A DNA stretch of 64,000 nucleotides from Tanypteryx hageni (GCA_028673005.1 CM054117.1:53691370-53755369), one strand, 5' to 3'; shown: positions 1 to 10,592, counted from the stretch's first letter. Numbers and translations: made by a program. Notes: a model not told the origin generated them from the sequence alone.

Positions 1-1981
1 TTACAGAACCAAGAGAAGGCCTAAATCAAGACACTAATATTATAAATAGATACGTAAAAATGACTGTGTTTACGCTTTGGTTTAAATTTAATAGAATACG
101 TTCTATGGGTATTGAACGATTATCACTCCAGATGAACATTTTGGCAAATAAAACGCCATCCTTGGAGACCATTCGCAGACTGGTTTCCAAAACGAAATTT
201 CTCATTAAGAATGAGTGAATAGAGAACTGGCGCTGATGGTGGGCATTGCACAGATCGTTTGCTCAATCATTTTATGTTCGCATCGAGTACAACAATTTTA
301 CGCATGATTCGTGGGACAAATTTTAAAGGTGAATTTTTTCCTATGGAAAATATTTTCTTTGCTGTAATTGCTGTAAAGGAAGGATTTTTCCAAATTAACA
401 TTACGACGTAGTGTTAAAACGTATTGACTCATGCAGCTTTTAAATGCTTCATTAAAAATATTCTCCGACATATGTATTTGCGTTAATACATTTGTATCAA
501 TGAGCCACGACAGTTTGAAATGTATTATATTATTTATTGTATTATATTCCTCGTTTTTCTATAATTTCGTGTCGAAAAACCCACTTTGCCCGTCCTAAAA
601 TTGACCAATGAGGATATGTTTCGTCGGATAAAAGAACATTTTATTCAAATTGATCATTTCAGGCGATAAAAAATTTCATAGAATTACCTCCATGCCGCAC
701 CACATAATTTGATATTTCCGAAATCGCCGCTCTCGCGTTCAAATACCAACACAGACTCTTGACCTCGCCGATAAAAGGATACGCCGGAATTTTCAAATCC
801 CTTACGTAACGCGCGAATCGATCCGAATGCCCAAAAACTATAGGGCTTCGGTTCTAACCTCGGTTAAAAAAAAAGAAAAGAAACCGCGGGTTCGGGGATT
901 TTTTTTGGACGCGCGAATTATCTTGCCCATCGGAAATTCCGGGGAAAAAAAACTCGAGCAAAGTGAAAGTAAGCCCCGAAAATATAGAGATCCGAAACAA
1001 AAACGCGAACCTTCTAATATTCTTCCCCCCTTTGATTGCCGGGTTTCTCACGTTTAGCATGACTGTAACGACACGCCCTGTTTGCCTCGCTGACGAAACG
1101 AGAAACACTCCCGCACCACCACTAACCATTCTCTACCCCGGCTCCGAACACCGAAAAAAAAGCGTAGGAGGATATTTCTCAGAAGCACTCTTCCCTTAAT
1201 TCCGAGACGTTTTTCCCCCAAAATACGCGACGGGAATGCGGTTTTTTTACTTGGCGACATCTCCACCGGAGATGAAAGTTTTTAGCGAAATTACTTTCAC
1301 CGTGGGAAAAGGATTTCGGGGGAGAAAAAGTTTTGCTGCCGCCAAATTTCGTTTCGACATCGAAAGTGATCAGCTCTCCTGTTTCCAGCATCAGGCGCGT
1401 GGCCGCAAAAACCCGCTCAAATCTTAACTAGGCTAATAGGCTCGATTGCCAAAAATAATAGACGCAAGTTTTCGCCTTTTATGGAAGGGATTTACGGAAT
1501 GGGTTTTGCAATAATCATCCAAAAATGGTCGCATTCTTAATGATGCGAAAATAAATCACGAGCTGATTTCCAACAGCCTAGACAGGTTTATCATGTTGTG
1601 CATCGAAACGGCTTTCTTCGTCTTCCGGCCATTTCTTGCCAAAATGAGAATTCAAACATTTCTATCCCCGTTTAAAAATTGCATATTTTAGACAGTTTAA
1701 AAAAAAGTTTCCCCACAACATAAGGATCCTCAACGGATAAATAGCCGACTCTCTTCGCGTTCACGGTAAAATGCAGCAGTCTTTAGTAGGGTTTCGCGAA
1801 TATTAAGCAGCGTCCATTACCTTAAGTCTCTGGCATGGAATATCAACTCTCAGGTACACAACAACGGGTTGTCGTAAAGGATTTGATTTAATGGAGAGTC
1901 AGTTTTAAATTGGTCAGAATTAGTGATACGAAGACAAGACTTAGATATTAAGAAATTTACATGCTGGTATTCGTTAAAACC
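1..1981. other. Gene-less stretch, nothing recognised
   Basis: AT-rich non-coding sequence. Short frames cluster on both strands between about 827 and 1430, but they overlap one another, have no protein-like composition and show no domain. No terminal repeats, tRNA-like boxes or microsatellites longer than a few units were seen. Confidence 0.6.
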
Positions 1982-2030
1982 CAGTGGTTCCCAAACTTGA
2001 GGTCACGGAGAGTTTAAAGAATTTTATTTT
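1982..2030 (+). mobile_element. Isolated hAT-type terminus
   Basis: The block opens with CAGTGGTTCCCAAACTTGAG, the typical left end of non-autonomous hAT elements and the same start as the complete MITE at 5187. I found no matching inverted end or 8-bp target duplication downstream, so this is a truncated or badly decayed copy, or a chance match. Confidence 0.35.
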
Positions 2031-3203
2031 TTTAAGTTTTATGCGTATATAAGTTAAGAATTAACATTAACTTTTGGCCAAATAAAATTAATATTAATAA
2101 TACTTTAAAACTAATGTTGCATTTTATACTCGTTGATAGCTGGATGGAGGTAAGAGGATGGCGGTAAGGTCGGCTGCCTTAAGAGGGGTGGCGGTTTTGC
2201 ACAATATATTGCTGCAATATTAAAAAAAAACTACAAATTTTGATAAACTAAAAATACGTGTATCAAATTATTATTTCCCTATCGAAAAAAATTGACAGGA
2301 AAGGTTTAAATACGTGCAGAATATACTCAGACAATATAATGGAATCCGAAACGCGCTCATTCATTCCTCTCCGACTTTAAACGCTTAATAAATACCGTGA
2401 CAAGGTCACGTACCTTACAAGAATTTCACTCCATCGTCAATATTGGCGCGTTACAGTTCATACTCGCGTTTTACGCAAGAAAATCCAGTTAATTCGTCCG
2501 ATCCACGTGCGATGTGCACCTTGTCACTGCATAAAATCCAACTTTTTCATTCTCGTTCCAAATAACGTGTACCGAATAAATTCTCCTCCAACGCGCCAGA
2601 GGGCGAGAACGGTGGAAACAAAAAAAATCTGGTAAAAAGGTTTCTTTTTCGACGGCGCGATGGATACAAAGGAACGTGTATAAAGCGCGAGTTCGAAGAG
2701 TGTGGCCCGAGGCGAGAAGCAGAGGAAGGTGGGAGCGAGAGGGGAAGGAATGGCGAACCACTTTCGATTGCAAAGTGACCGTGAAAAATACAGCTCGTGA
2801 CGGAAATGACTCCTCGCTGTACGGATAGACAGGCTCATCCGAGCAGAAATAAAGGTCAACCCGCTCTCGGTTGGGAGTCCTCCCCTCTCCTACCCCCTCC
2901 CACACTCCAACCTCCTCCCTCCCACTCCCCCACCTCCGCTCCCTCCCCCACGCCACCCTCCGCTTCCACTCCATCGTTCTCGCCTTAATCTCCGAGCGGA
3001 GGGGTAAACGCGGTCCCACGCGATGCTATCCACACATCCATCTCTGATCCGAGACCTTTTATTTACTCCATCCGATTATTTCTCTTTTCCACTCCCCATC
3101 CTTCCCTCAGCGTTATTTCTCCATTTTATCAGTATCCTATTCAGAATTTCCTTTCGCTTAATACTCGATCGCTCCTTTCATTCTATCCCAGCTCATTCAT
3201 AAA
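2031..3203. other. Gene-less stretch with a pyrimidine-rich run
   Basis: No gene is visible. A C/T-rich run of roughly 85 bases at about 2876-2960 gives rise to low-complexity frames on both strands. The 176-codon frame on the complement of 2489-3019 crosses this run and shows no domain, so it is not annotated. Confidence 0.5.
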
Positions 3204-3374
3204 CAGCCAAACCCCGATTTAGCGCCACCGCTTATCCATAACTGAAATTGGCGCTAAAGCGGGGGTGGCGGTAAGTCGAGGCATATGCTTGCTCTATGTA
3301 CTCATAAAGTGGAAGTTCTGTTCACCACGATTAATGGGCGGTATGCTGGGGGGTGTTAAATCGGGGTTTGACTG
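3204..3374. mobile_element. pogo/Tigger-like MITE, 171 bp
   Basis: The ends are inverted copies: the left end reads CAGCCAAACCCCGATTTAGC and the right end, complemented, reads CAGTCAAACCCCGATTTAAC. A TIR starting CAGTCAAACC(T/C)CGATTTA is typical of pogo/Tigger-type Tc1/mariner MITEs, which insert at TA. The right end is followed by TA; the left flank (TAAA) is slightly decayed. There is no coding capacity, so it would depend on a transposase elsewhere. Confidence 0.72.
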
Positions 3375-3769
3375 TATGTCCACACACACGTCGCATTTAT
3401 TTGAATACTGCAGGCACCTTTTTTATTTAATAATTTATCATTTGGAAATTTAAGAAGCGGTTCTCAATTTTTAAAAACCAAAACTTATCTTCTATTTCAA
3501 AAAGACGGAATGAATAAATATCGAAGACAATATCTAGTGAAGAAAGATGCTACCAAGGAAAAAATTCATTGCGATTGGTCTGATCAAATGGAAAATCTCG
3601 TGATTAAATACGGTGTGTGTAGATATACAAGTGTGTATACATGTATTTTGTCATTTTAGAAAACAAGAGAAAGTTTCGCGGGTTTTCACACACCTATCTG
3701 CTCTGGGTTTCACCTAATTTCACCCATTGAACATCTTTCGAGTTTACAACTAAACTCACTAAATTAAAC

Positions 3770-3990
3770 ATTTATTTATTTATTCTATGTTAGCTAGTAA
3801 ATAGCCGTTAACGGCCTTTTACAATGGACGTAATAACGTTAGCAAAGACGAACACATACAACCATGCCCTCGGCAGGATTCGAACCCGCGACCCTAGCAT
3901 TGGGCTATCATTGGGCTAGCATTGGACTGGCATTGGGCTAGCATTGGGAGCCACATACGCTAACCATCCCTCTGTCAAGGCCGGTCTGAT
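3770..3990 (-). mobile_element. tRNA-derived SINE (family 1, copy A)
   Basis: On the minus strand the head contains a pol III A-box-like TGGTTAGCGTATGTGG (complement of 3951-3966) and a perfect B box, GGGTTCGAATCC (complement of 3876-3887). A short body follows and ends in an (AATA)n-like tail near 3772-3786. The same head, the sequence around the B box and the following GCATGG(T)CGTATGTG block recur at 52430-52595, so this is a dispersed SINE family and not a tRNA gene. An 11-bp minisatellite has expanded between the two boxes. Confidence 0.75.
3896..3948 (+). repeat. 11-bp minisatellite inside the SINE head
   Basis: About 4.8 units of AGCATTGGGCT in tandem, with single-base variants (ATCATTGGGCT, AGCATTGGACT, GGCATTGGGCT). 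It lies in the part of the tRNA-like head between the A and B boxes. The related SINE at 52.5 kb has no such array. Confidence 0.9.
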
Positions 3991-4419
3991 TTCATCGTAT
4001 TTCCGCGTAACTAAGGATTAGACGGACAAAGAAGACTTCTTAGTACAAAGGCCGCTTTTAATGAAGAGCAGCGTCTGATTAATTCGGTTATCCCTTTTTC
4101 CCTCTCGCCCCCATCGCCCCTTTTTCGTCTTATCCTCCTCATCCCCGTATCCTATCCCTCTCTCTTCCTCTTCCTTCCTTCACCGATCTCTACTCTTTTC
4201 TCTCGTTTTTTCCTTGCCCTCTCCGCCCACGCCATAAGCTCACGATATCCGCGCCGCCTCGCGGGAGATTCCTTTTTTATTATGGTGTGCGGTGGGCCAT
4301 GGCCACCTATAGGCACGGCAGTTTCCTGACGATTTAACGAATAGTTTCGTGACGCGGATCCACCACCACCGCCGGCATCCAAAATTCATAAGGGTTGCGG
4401 ATGATGGTGGGTGGCAAGG

Positions 4420-4422
<3 letters not shown>

Positions 4423-4492
<70 letters not shown>
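4423..4492. repeat. (TA)n microsatellite
   Basis: About 35 uninterrupted TA units. It forms the left border of a repeat module that carries the hairpin motif at 4516. Confidence 0.97.
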
Positions 4493-4497
<5 letters not shown>

Positions 4498-4515
4498 CTT
4501 TCTGTTACGCCATCG

Positions 4516-4539
4516 CTGACGAAGGGCATATGCCCGAAA
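4516..4539 (+). other. Hammerhead-like hairpin motif (copy 1)
   Basis: Reads CTGACGA, then A, then a hairpin GGGC-ATAT-GCCC, then GAAA. The outer blocks match the two conserved strands of the hammerhead ribozyme core (CUGANGA and GAAA) around a helix II. However, an extra base sits between CTGANGA and the stem, and I cannot find convincing helices I and III. It is therefore annotated as a conserved structural motif of a retroelement module, not as a proven ribozyme. Similar motifs occur at 27243, 41610 and 42758. Confidence 0.5.
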
Positions 4540-4614
4540 AGCTTACGTGTTTTTTGTTTTTTTGTGTGCGTGTTTTCTGTCTCTTAGACGTCTCCAGCAA
4601 CCTGCCAACTTGGT

Positions 4615-4664
4615 CCTCAACACCTTGTTGCCACCCTCAGCACTACCTTTCCTTTTCCTTAAGT

Positions 4665-4667
<3 letters not shown>
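4615..4667 (+). repeat. Repeat module shared with 47208-47260
   Basis: A 53-bp block beginning CCTCAACACCTTGTTGCCAC, nearly identical to 47208-47260. In both places it ends in AGTTAT and runs directly into a (TA)n array. It is the 3' part of the same module that carries the CTGANGA hairpin. Confidence 0.85.

Positions 4668-4715
<48 letters not shown>
4668..4715. repeat. (TA)n microsatellite
   Basis: About 24 AT units lying between the module end and the perfect palindrome. Confidence 0.95.
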
Positions 4716-4718
<3 letters not shown>

Positions 4719-4722
4719 CAGT

Positions 4723-4828
4723 AAAAAACTATACGAAAGGAAACAAAGAGCTCACGAGTAAAAAAACGTGTATATATATACACGTTTTTTTACTCGTGAG
4801 CTCTTTGTTTCCTTTCGTATAGTTTTTT
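4723..4828. repeat. 106-bp perfect palindrome
   Basis: Two 53-bp arms are exact reverse complements with no spacer, centred between 4775 and 4776 in TATATATATA. Each arm contains AGCTC-ACGAG and GAAAGGAAAC segments. Beyond the perfect part the flanks remain nearly symmetrical (ACAGT on the left, CACTGT on the right), hinting at a fold-back or TIR element. Confidence 0.93.
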
Positions 4829-5186
4829 TTCACTGTCGACGTTCGATTTTTTTTTGGCTTAGGAGATCGCAAATTTATGGGAAGATAAACTCCGAGCGTG
4901 AAAGTGATTTCGCACCGGTGGCTTTAATTTATTGGCCTACGAGGACGGAACATTTCTTTATTATTCGCCAAGCACGACGCGTTCTTATAAGGACGGTTGA
5001 GGGTCGTTTATAGGGCGAGATCAAATTTCGCGACCCGGATTTCGTAAAAGAATGAAAGCGAAGCACCTTAAAAATTCCCCTAGTTCAGGTTCCTCAATCC
5101 GATTCGCGCCCTTACCCTTTAGAGTTTTACCGCGTTATGCTTCGATTCATCGGTAAATTTCTCTACAGACTCTCTGTACCCTAAGG

Positions 5187-5461
5187 CAGTGGTTCCCAAC
5201 CTTTTTGTAGGCGCGGCACCCTTTCAAAGAGAAACAGAATTTCGCGGCACCCCACCCTTCAAGCAATGTTTTTATATTTTCACAAACGAATATTAAAACC
5301 TTTGGACATGCGCATTTGTTGGTATCACACCATAATCAATTTATTAGGGATAAAATGAATGCTCTAGTTACATGTAAACACATCCAAATCGTTGGTTTAT
5401 TATTAAAACTAATCAGCTGCGGCGCCCCAGTGTGCCGCGGCACCCAGGTTGGGAATCACTG
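5187..5461. mobile_element. hAT MITE, 275 bp, with 8-bp TSD
   Basis: The left end is CAGTGGTTCCCAACCTTTTT; the right end, complemented, is CAGTGATTCCCAACCTGGGT. The element is bounded by perfect 8-bp direct repeats, CCCTAAGG, at 5179-5186 and 5462-5469, the target duplication length of hAT transposons. The interior has GC-rich subterminal inverted segments (GCGCGGCACC and GGTGCCGCGG) and no coding capacity. Confidence 0.93.
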
Positions 5462-5679
5462 CCCTAAGGTACCAACTATTCAGAAAGCTAAGGAGTACTA
5501 TTATAACTACATATTTTCCGCGATCTGTATGACATAACGCTCAATAGTAGAGATCTTCGACTATAATAAAATAACCTTGTGTCGTCCGAATTTCCAACCG
5601 TATCTGTTGAGGTTATTATGATCATGAGATCACTTTTTGTTATAAAAATATATCCATTTTTTAAGTTGAAAATCAAATT

Positions 5680-5935
5680 TCAAAAAGCACAAAACGTTGA
5701 CAGAATTCCTACACATCGCTTTGTGCGGTGCATGCGTGTAAAGAAAAATCGCGCAAGTGTAGTAGGTCTTCCCATAGGAATGCGCGAGGTTGCATTTAAG
5801 CACCGTCTTGAATTTAACATCTAATAATTCATTGACACTGAACTCAGCATTGCTATCTTTAATCCTCTCTAATAACTTCTATGTCGAACTGAAACATTTT
5901 ATGCTTTCATTGCTCGGATACAGTTTCATCACTAT
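5680..5935 (+). repeat. Unclassified dispersed repeat, copy A
   Basis: Clearly homologous to 54320-54575 in the same orientation. Shared landmarks in order are CTTCCCATA-GAAT, TGCGCGAG, TTGCATTT, GTCTTGA-TT-AACAT, CAGCA-TGCTATCTTT, ACTTCTATGTC and ATTTTAT. No terminal inverted repeats, tRNA-like boxes or poly(A) tail are recognisable, so its class is unknown. Confidence 0.75.
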
Positions 5936-6730
5936 TCTAAACAAAAATTGATTTCCGTGCATTTAGAGGTAGTTTTCTGAGATGAAATTGCTAAACCAAA
6001 AACATTAAAAGCGAAACCTTGCAATTCGAGGCGCGAATGCATAAAAAATATATATTCATCTTACAAAAGCAAATTCCATACCTCGGGAGCGTAGAGGGAA
6101 CAAAAATGCAACGAAAAAAATCTCGCGAATCTGTTTTCCACCAGGTATCTACATATGAAACAGGTTTATTTTTTTATAAAAGGAGGGAGAAAAGCCGTCT
6201 CGGAGGAGGTAAAAACAAAAAAGATTCTCTTTTGTGAGGAACCACCCGAAACAACAGACGATTTTCGTGGTCGCCTAAAGGACCGCTCGCACGGAACGAA
6301 GAAGTAATTTTTTTATAATTTTTTATTTCTTTTCCCTCTTCTTGCCCTTCGCCCGTCGACCATCATTTTTTTTTCGGTAAATAATTTTTTTTCCTGCGAG
6401 TTGATTTTCCGCTCTCATAGGACGTGGAGGAGGAGGGAGAGGAGTTTCCGAGAGGAAGAAGTGGGAAGGAGAGAAAGAGAGGATGGGGTAAAGAGAGATC
6501 GGATACAGATAGAAGGGACGCAAAAGAAATAGGGGAGAAGACGCTACTCGAAAAAAAATCGAAGGGAGAAGTAATTCTACAGTGAGAAAAATCGGAAGGC
6601 GTAAAAAATCTATCTATTCCCTTTACGGATTTCGTAAGATCCGGATTCTACTCCTTCCTCAATGCTTATCTCATTAGCGAATCTGGTTCGACTTCGCGCG
6701 CGTCCTTTTTGTTTTTTTCGTCTAACTTGG
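5936..6730. other. Gene-less stretch, nothing recognised
   Basis: AT-rich sequence with short purine runs from about 6180. No gene, TIR pair or SINE box was seen. Confidence 0.5.
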
Positions 6731-7559
6731 CACGAAGGCGTAGAAGAGAGATTTACAGAGAGAGGGGGAGGAAGAGGAGAGAGGGAGGGATAGAAAAGAA
6801 GGAGGGAGAGGAAAGAGGGAGGAGAGGAGAGGTAGAGAGAAGAGAGGAGGTAGAGAGAAGAGAGGAGGTAGAGAGAGGGAGAAGAGAGAGGAGGGAGATG
6901 AGAAAGGAAGTGAGAGGAGAGAGGGAGGGAGAGTGAGAAGAGAGGAGGGAGGTAGTAAAAGGAGAGTGGGAGGGGGAAGAGGGAGGGAGGAGAGAGGGAG
7001 ATGAGAGAGGAGGTAGAGAGAGGGAGAAGAGAGAGGAGGGAGAAGAGAGAGGAGGGAGAGGAGAGGGGGAGGGAGAGTGAGAGAGGGATAAGAGAGAAGA
7101 GAGGAGGGAGAGGAGAGAGGTAGTAAAAGGAGAGAGGGAGGGGATGAGGGAGGGGAAGAGGTAGGGAGGAGAGAGGGAGAGAAGAGAGGAGGTTGAGAGG
7201 GAGAAGAGAGAGGAGGGAGAGGAGAGAGGAAGTGAGAGGAGAGAGGGAGGGAGAGTGAGAGAGGGATAAGAGAGAAGAGAGGAGGGAGAGGAGAGAGGTA
7301 GTAAAAGGAGAGAGAGGGGGGAAGAGGGAGGGGGAAGAGGTAGAGAGGAGAGAGGGAGAGGAGAGAGGAAGTGAGAGGAGAGAGGGAGGGAGAGAGAGGG
7401 AGAAGAGATAAGAGAGGAGGGAGAGAGAGATAGTAAGAGGAGAGAGGGAGGGGAAAGAGGGAGGAAGGGAGACGAAAGAGGGAGGGATAAGAGAGAAGAG
7501 AGGTGGTAGAGAGAGGGAGAAGAGAGGAGGGAGAGGAGAGAGGGAGGGGGAAGACGGAG

Positions 7560-7690
7560 GGGAAGAGGGAGGGGAAAGAGGGAGGGGGAAGAGGGAGGGG
7601 GAAGAGGGAGGGGGAAGAGGGAGGGGGAAGAGGGAGGGGGAAGAGGGAGGGGGAAGAGGGAGGGGGAAGAGGGAGGGGGAAGATGGAGGG
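7560..7690 (+). repeat. 13-bp G-rich minisatellite
   Basis: About eight near-identical tandem units of AAGAGGGAGGGGG, interrupted by AAGATGGAGGGG near 7680. Each unit supplies a GGG and a GGGGG run separated by one A, so the array has strong G-quadruplex potential on the plus strand. Confidence 0.9.
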
Positions 7691-7800
7691 GAAAGAGGGA
7701 GGGGGATGGGGAGGGGAATGAGGGAGGGGGAAGGGGGAGGGGGTGGGGGTGGGGATGGGGGAGGGGGTGGGGAGGGGGAAGGGGATGAGGGAGGGGGATG
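7691..7800 (+). repeat. G-run tract, G-quadruplex candidate
   Basis: Runs of 4-5 G separated by single A or T (GGGGGTGGGGGTGGGG, GGGGGAGGGGGTGGGG) continue without interruption after the 13-bp array. Confidence 0.85.
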
Positions 7801-7855
7801 AGGGAGGGGAGAGAAGAGGAAAAGGAGCGGGAAAGACAGGAGAACTGGAGGGGCG

Positions 7856-8687
7856 AGGAAAGAAATATTAGATTGTTTACCCGTGCGGTTTTAGAGTGCG
7901 GCCTACTTTTTTTAACACTGGGGTTTTGCAACTGGACGAAGATGGCCGGAGTGAAAGCGACAGTCCACAAAAATGTGCTAATAAACAATACGCGGCCATT
8001 AGGACGTCCGTAGGAATAGCCACGATAGCAAGTGTTGCAGCTGAAATCGGAAACTCAATTTTGGAGGAATTTATTGGTCGTGTGTACATGTGTGTGTCTG
8101 TGTGCGCGTGTGCCCGGGCCTGTGTTGTGTGCGCGCACGCATCCGAAAGTAATTTTTTCATGGAGCCATCATTTGAGTTTTCGAATCAAAAAATATCTTT
8201 CCGCACGAAAGTAGCTGTTGCATCAGCCTGGTGTAAAATTAATTTCTTTCGCAGATGTACGGAGAAACTTGAGAGAAACCACGATTTTACCACTTACACC
8301 GATATTACTTCGAGATACAAGTCCTATCGAAATTGCAGCACGAAAGAAACCGACCGATTCTTCGTGTGCAATCTTCGAAAACTTTCTCGAATTAGGCACA
8401 AACGAGATGAGTATCTTAGCCAATTACCGACTACCGGCAAAACTCGCAGGCGTTTTGTGTAATTTTTTTCGTCCCGCTTCGCACCAAAGAAGGTAGCGAG
8501 AAAGTGGCCGGTGCGAGACGCAAGAACGCCGTCCCAGACTTAGACAATCAGAAAAATAATAATTGTAATTATATGCAATAAAAGGGAAATATTACATTTA
8601 TTATCGAGTGTGCAAACATTGAAATTTAAGAATAATATATTTCCAGATATTTATAACGAAATATATCGACGAGCGACACGCCTTTTG
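7856..8687. other. Gene-less stretch with a short TG/GC-rich run
   Basis: Frames of 188 codons (7896-8462) and 92 codons overlap here, but neither shows a recognisable domain and their composition is not protein-like. A TG/CG dinucleotide-rich run lies at about 8075-8133. I do not support a gene. Confidence 0.45.
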
Positions 8688-8753
8688 CTGCCCCTTCGTT
8701 GCGGCATCCGGGTCGATCGCCCCGCTCACCCCCCACCCTTGTTTACGATACTG
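8688..8753 (-). mobile_element. hAT element right end (fragment)
   Basis: Complemented, the sequence begins CAGTATCGTAAACAAGGGTG and continues into GC-rich subterminal sequence (GGGGCGATCGACCCGG, GGGGCAGCAAAAGG). This resembles hAT elements of the CAGTGGCGTA(A)CAAGGG type. The candidate target duplication AAATGAGT follows at 8754. I could not place the opposite end, so only the terminus is annotated. Confidence 0.45.
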
Positions 8754-8892
8754 AAATGAGTACTAATTAAATCACAGATATACACCAGTATCTTCAACTA
8801 AATGTCTAGGACAGCGCTGCTCTCTCTTGAAATGGCATTTTATACATCTCATTTTCAGAATTATCCATCAAAATTGACATCAGTACACGTTT

Positions 8893-9135
8893 TGTTATAT
8901 AGGCCGGTGAAAACTAGATGGTGACCGGTATAATTCAACAAAAAACAATCAGATTAACACCGCTTTAATATCATAAACGAGTTTATTCGATAAATGTTGT
9001 AGATTACTCCCGTAGCTATATCGTAAAACGACACAGACAACAAATACGCCTGCGCATTGAGGACGTTAGGAAGCTACTTCGTGCCGAAATGCCGACCCTG
9101 TTTACTGGGCCGTTTTGTGACTACAGGATGTCACA
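8893..9135 (-). mobile_element. Possible solo LTR, about 243 bp
   Basis: The block begins TGTTATATAGG and ends GATGTCACA, so it has the TG...CA borders of an LTR. On the minus strand it contains an AATAAA signal (complement of 8979-8990) in an AT-rich second half, after a GC-richer first half. The flanks show no target duplication and no internal retroelement is attached. This is a weak structural call. Confidence 0.3.
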
Positions 9136-10592
9136 ATAAACTTAAATCGTATTCAAGTCATAATGGATAATTGATTTTTGAACGCCAGTTTGTACTACGC
9201 ACCCCAATTTTTCATCTTTTTTAACGCTGGTGTAACGTTAAGACCTAGAACGCCCGCGGCTTCCTGCATCTGGAGCCGATTCAACATCTTGGGAGGGATA
9301 GGGTGGACGCAAACTGCGAATCGTAATTAATCGCCTCCACCTTAATGGGGATTGCGACGCAGCCCGAAGAAATCTCTTTGTTGAAGAGTTGCGAGCGAAC
9401 GAGAAAATAAAAGAGGATCTCCGTTCCGAACCCATTCTCCTACCTTCCCCCGCTTTTCCTCCCCGCCGGAGGCAAAACGGACTGCGCAACAGTGGAACTG
9501 GATACACACAGGCGATCTTTGAGTGCTCTCGCCTGCGGAAAAGAAATCACGCGATCCATCTCGTGGAGGAAGAAGCAAAGCGTTTCGCCTTAAAGACCAC
9601 CGAGAAGATGAAGGAAGATTAAGAGATGGAGGGGGTGAGAAAAGGAGAGGGGAGGGAAGAGAGTGGAGAAGGAAGGAGAGAGAGAGAGGGGGGGGGGAAA
9701 GAGGAGGCAATATAGAGATTGAGAGAAACATTTTATCTCGGAGACACATGTCAACGCTGTGGAGAGTTCGTATTTTTCCCGTAGCCTCGGGACTTTCAAA
9801 TGCTTCGGTTGTAATCGCCTACGAAATTATCGTCCTTCCGACAATGAGCCGTCAATGCCACGAGGACTTCGAGAACGAAATTTTACGTTTTTTCTCCTGT
9901 CAACGTATCACGATGGTTACTGCGCATCTATTAACCATCCGTCCCGCCGTAGCACTGGAGGGGATAATTTGTTGTGATGAAGACCTCCGGAACACGTGTT
10001 ATTCTCTTTCTTGGTGTTTTTCCGAGCACTCGGAGAACGTTATGTGCGGAGTTTGATCTAAGACAAACATTCTACCGAACGGTATTTTGAGCCTCTTGTG
10101 TATTCTCAACAGACCGTACGAGCACAGCTCGAGAGCGGTGATGCCAAAAAGACAAGAAAGATCCTACGAGCTTTAAAAGTCGGAACGAATGTAAAGATTC
10201 CTCGTATCTCGCCTTTTATCTTCTTAATCGGTAACGCCGACCATCTCGTTCGCGGAGGAACCTCGCTCGACGATCGAGCGCTTTAAACCTCCCTCCGACG
10301 CTTCACGCTTTAATCGAGTTTGATTTTTAGATGCGTTCGGAATAGTCGCGCCAGCTCTTCCGTGGATATTGCGCAATAAAAACTTAAGAGAGAGAGAGCG
10401 AGGAAGAGGAGTGCAAACAAACAAACAGCTGTCGTCACCGGTCGCACCTCCCGTCGGAGACTCTCGTTTTTTTTCCTTTCACGAAGGAACTTGGCACCTC
10501 CACTTACCCCTTCGCTCGCCCAACCCAACGCACAACATTTAGAACGGTGTACGCGGGCGTACTGAGGAGAAAATGGACTGGGCAGTATGAGG
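9136..10592. other. Gene-less stretch
   Basis: Contains a purine run of about 120 bases (9608-9730, including ten consecutive G) and a GAGA run near 10390. The 177-codon frame at 9523-10056 starts inside the purine run and has no domain. No gene is supported. Confidence 0.5.

Larger units (their letters stand above)
6737..7855 (+). repeat. 1.1-kb polypurine block (GAGGGA-type)
   Basis: The plus strand is almost entirely A and G for more than a kilobase, built of irregular GAGAGGGAG and GAAGAGAGAGG units. Longer higher-order units (AGAGAGGAGG...GTAGTAAAAGGAGAG) recur near 6950, 7110 and 7300. The long frame on the opposite strand is a Ser/Leu/Pro reading of this tract and not a gene. Confidence 0.95.

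Noticed and set aside
3896..3948. CRISPR-like spaced repeat
   Set aside because: Units are contiguous 11-mers with no spacers, inside a eukaryotic SINE; this is a minisatellite.
4516..4539. Canonical hammerhead ribozyme call
   Set aside because: An extra base between CTGANGA and helix II and no credible helices I and III; retained as a structural motif instead.
4395..4822. Frames containing long Tyr-Ile alternations
   Set aside because: Translation of (TA)n arrays; also seen at 23.8, 27.1, 34.3, 41.5 and 42.0 kb.
6753..7988. 411-codon frame on the minus strand
   Set aside because: Ser/Leu/Pro low-complexity reading of the polypurine block; no domain, and the composition follows the repeat.
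7896..8462. 188-codon plus-strand frame
   Set aside because: No recognisable domain, crosses a TG-rich run, and overlaps other frames of similar quality.
9523..10056. 177-codon plus-strand frame
   Set aside because: Begins in a purine run that gives Arg/Glu/Gly low complexity; the rest has no domain or sensible splice context.
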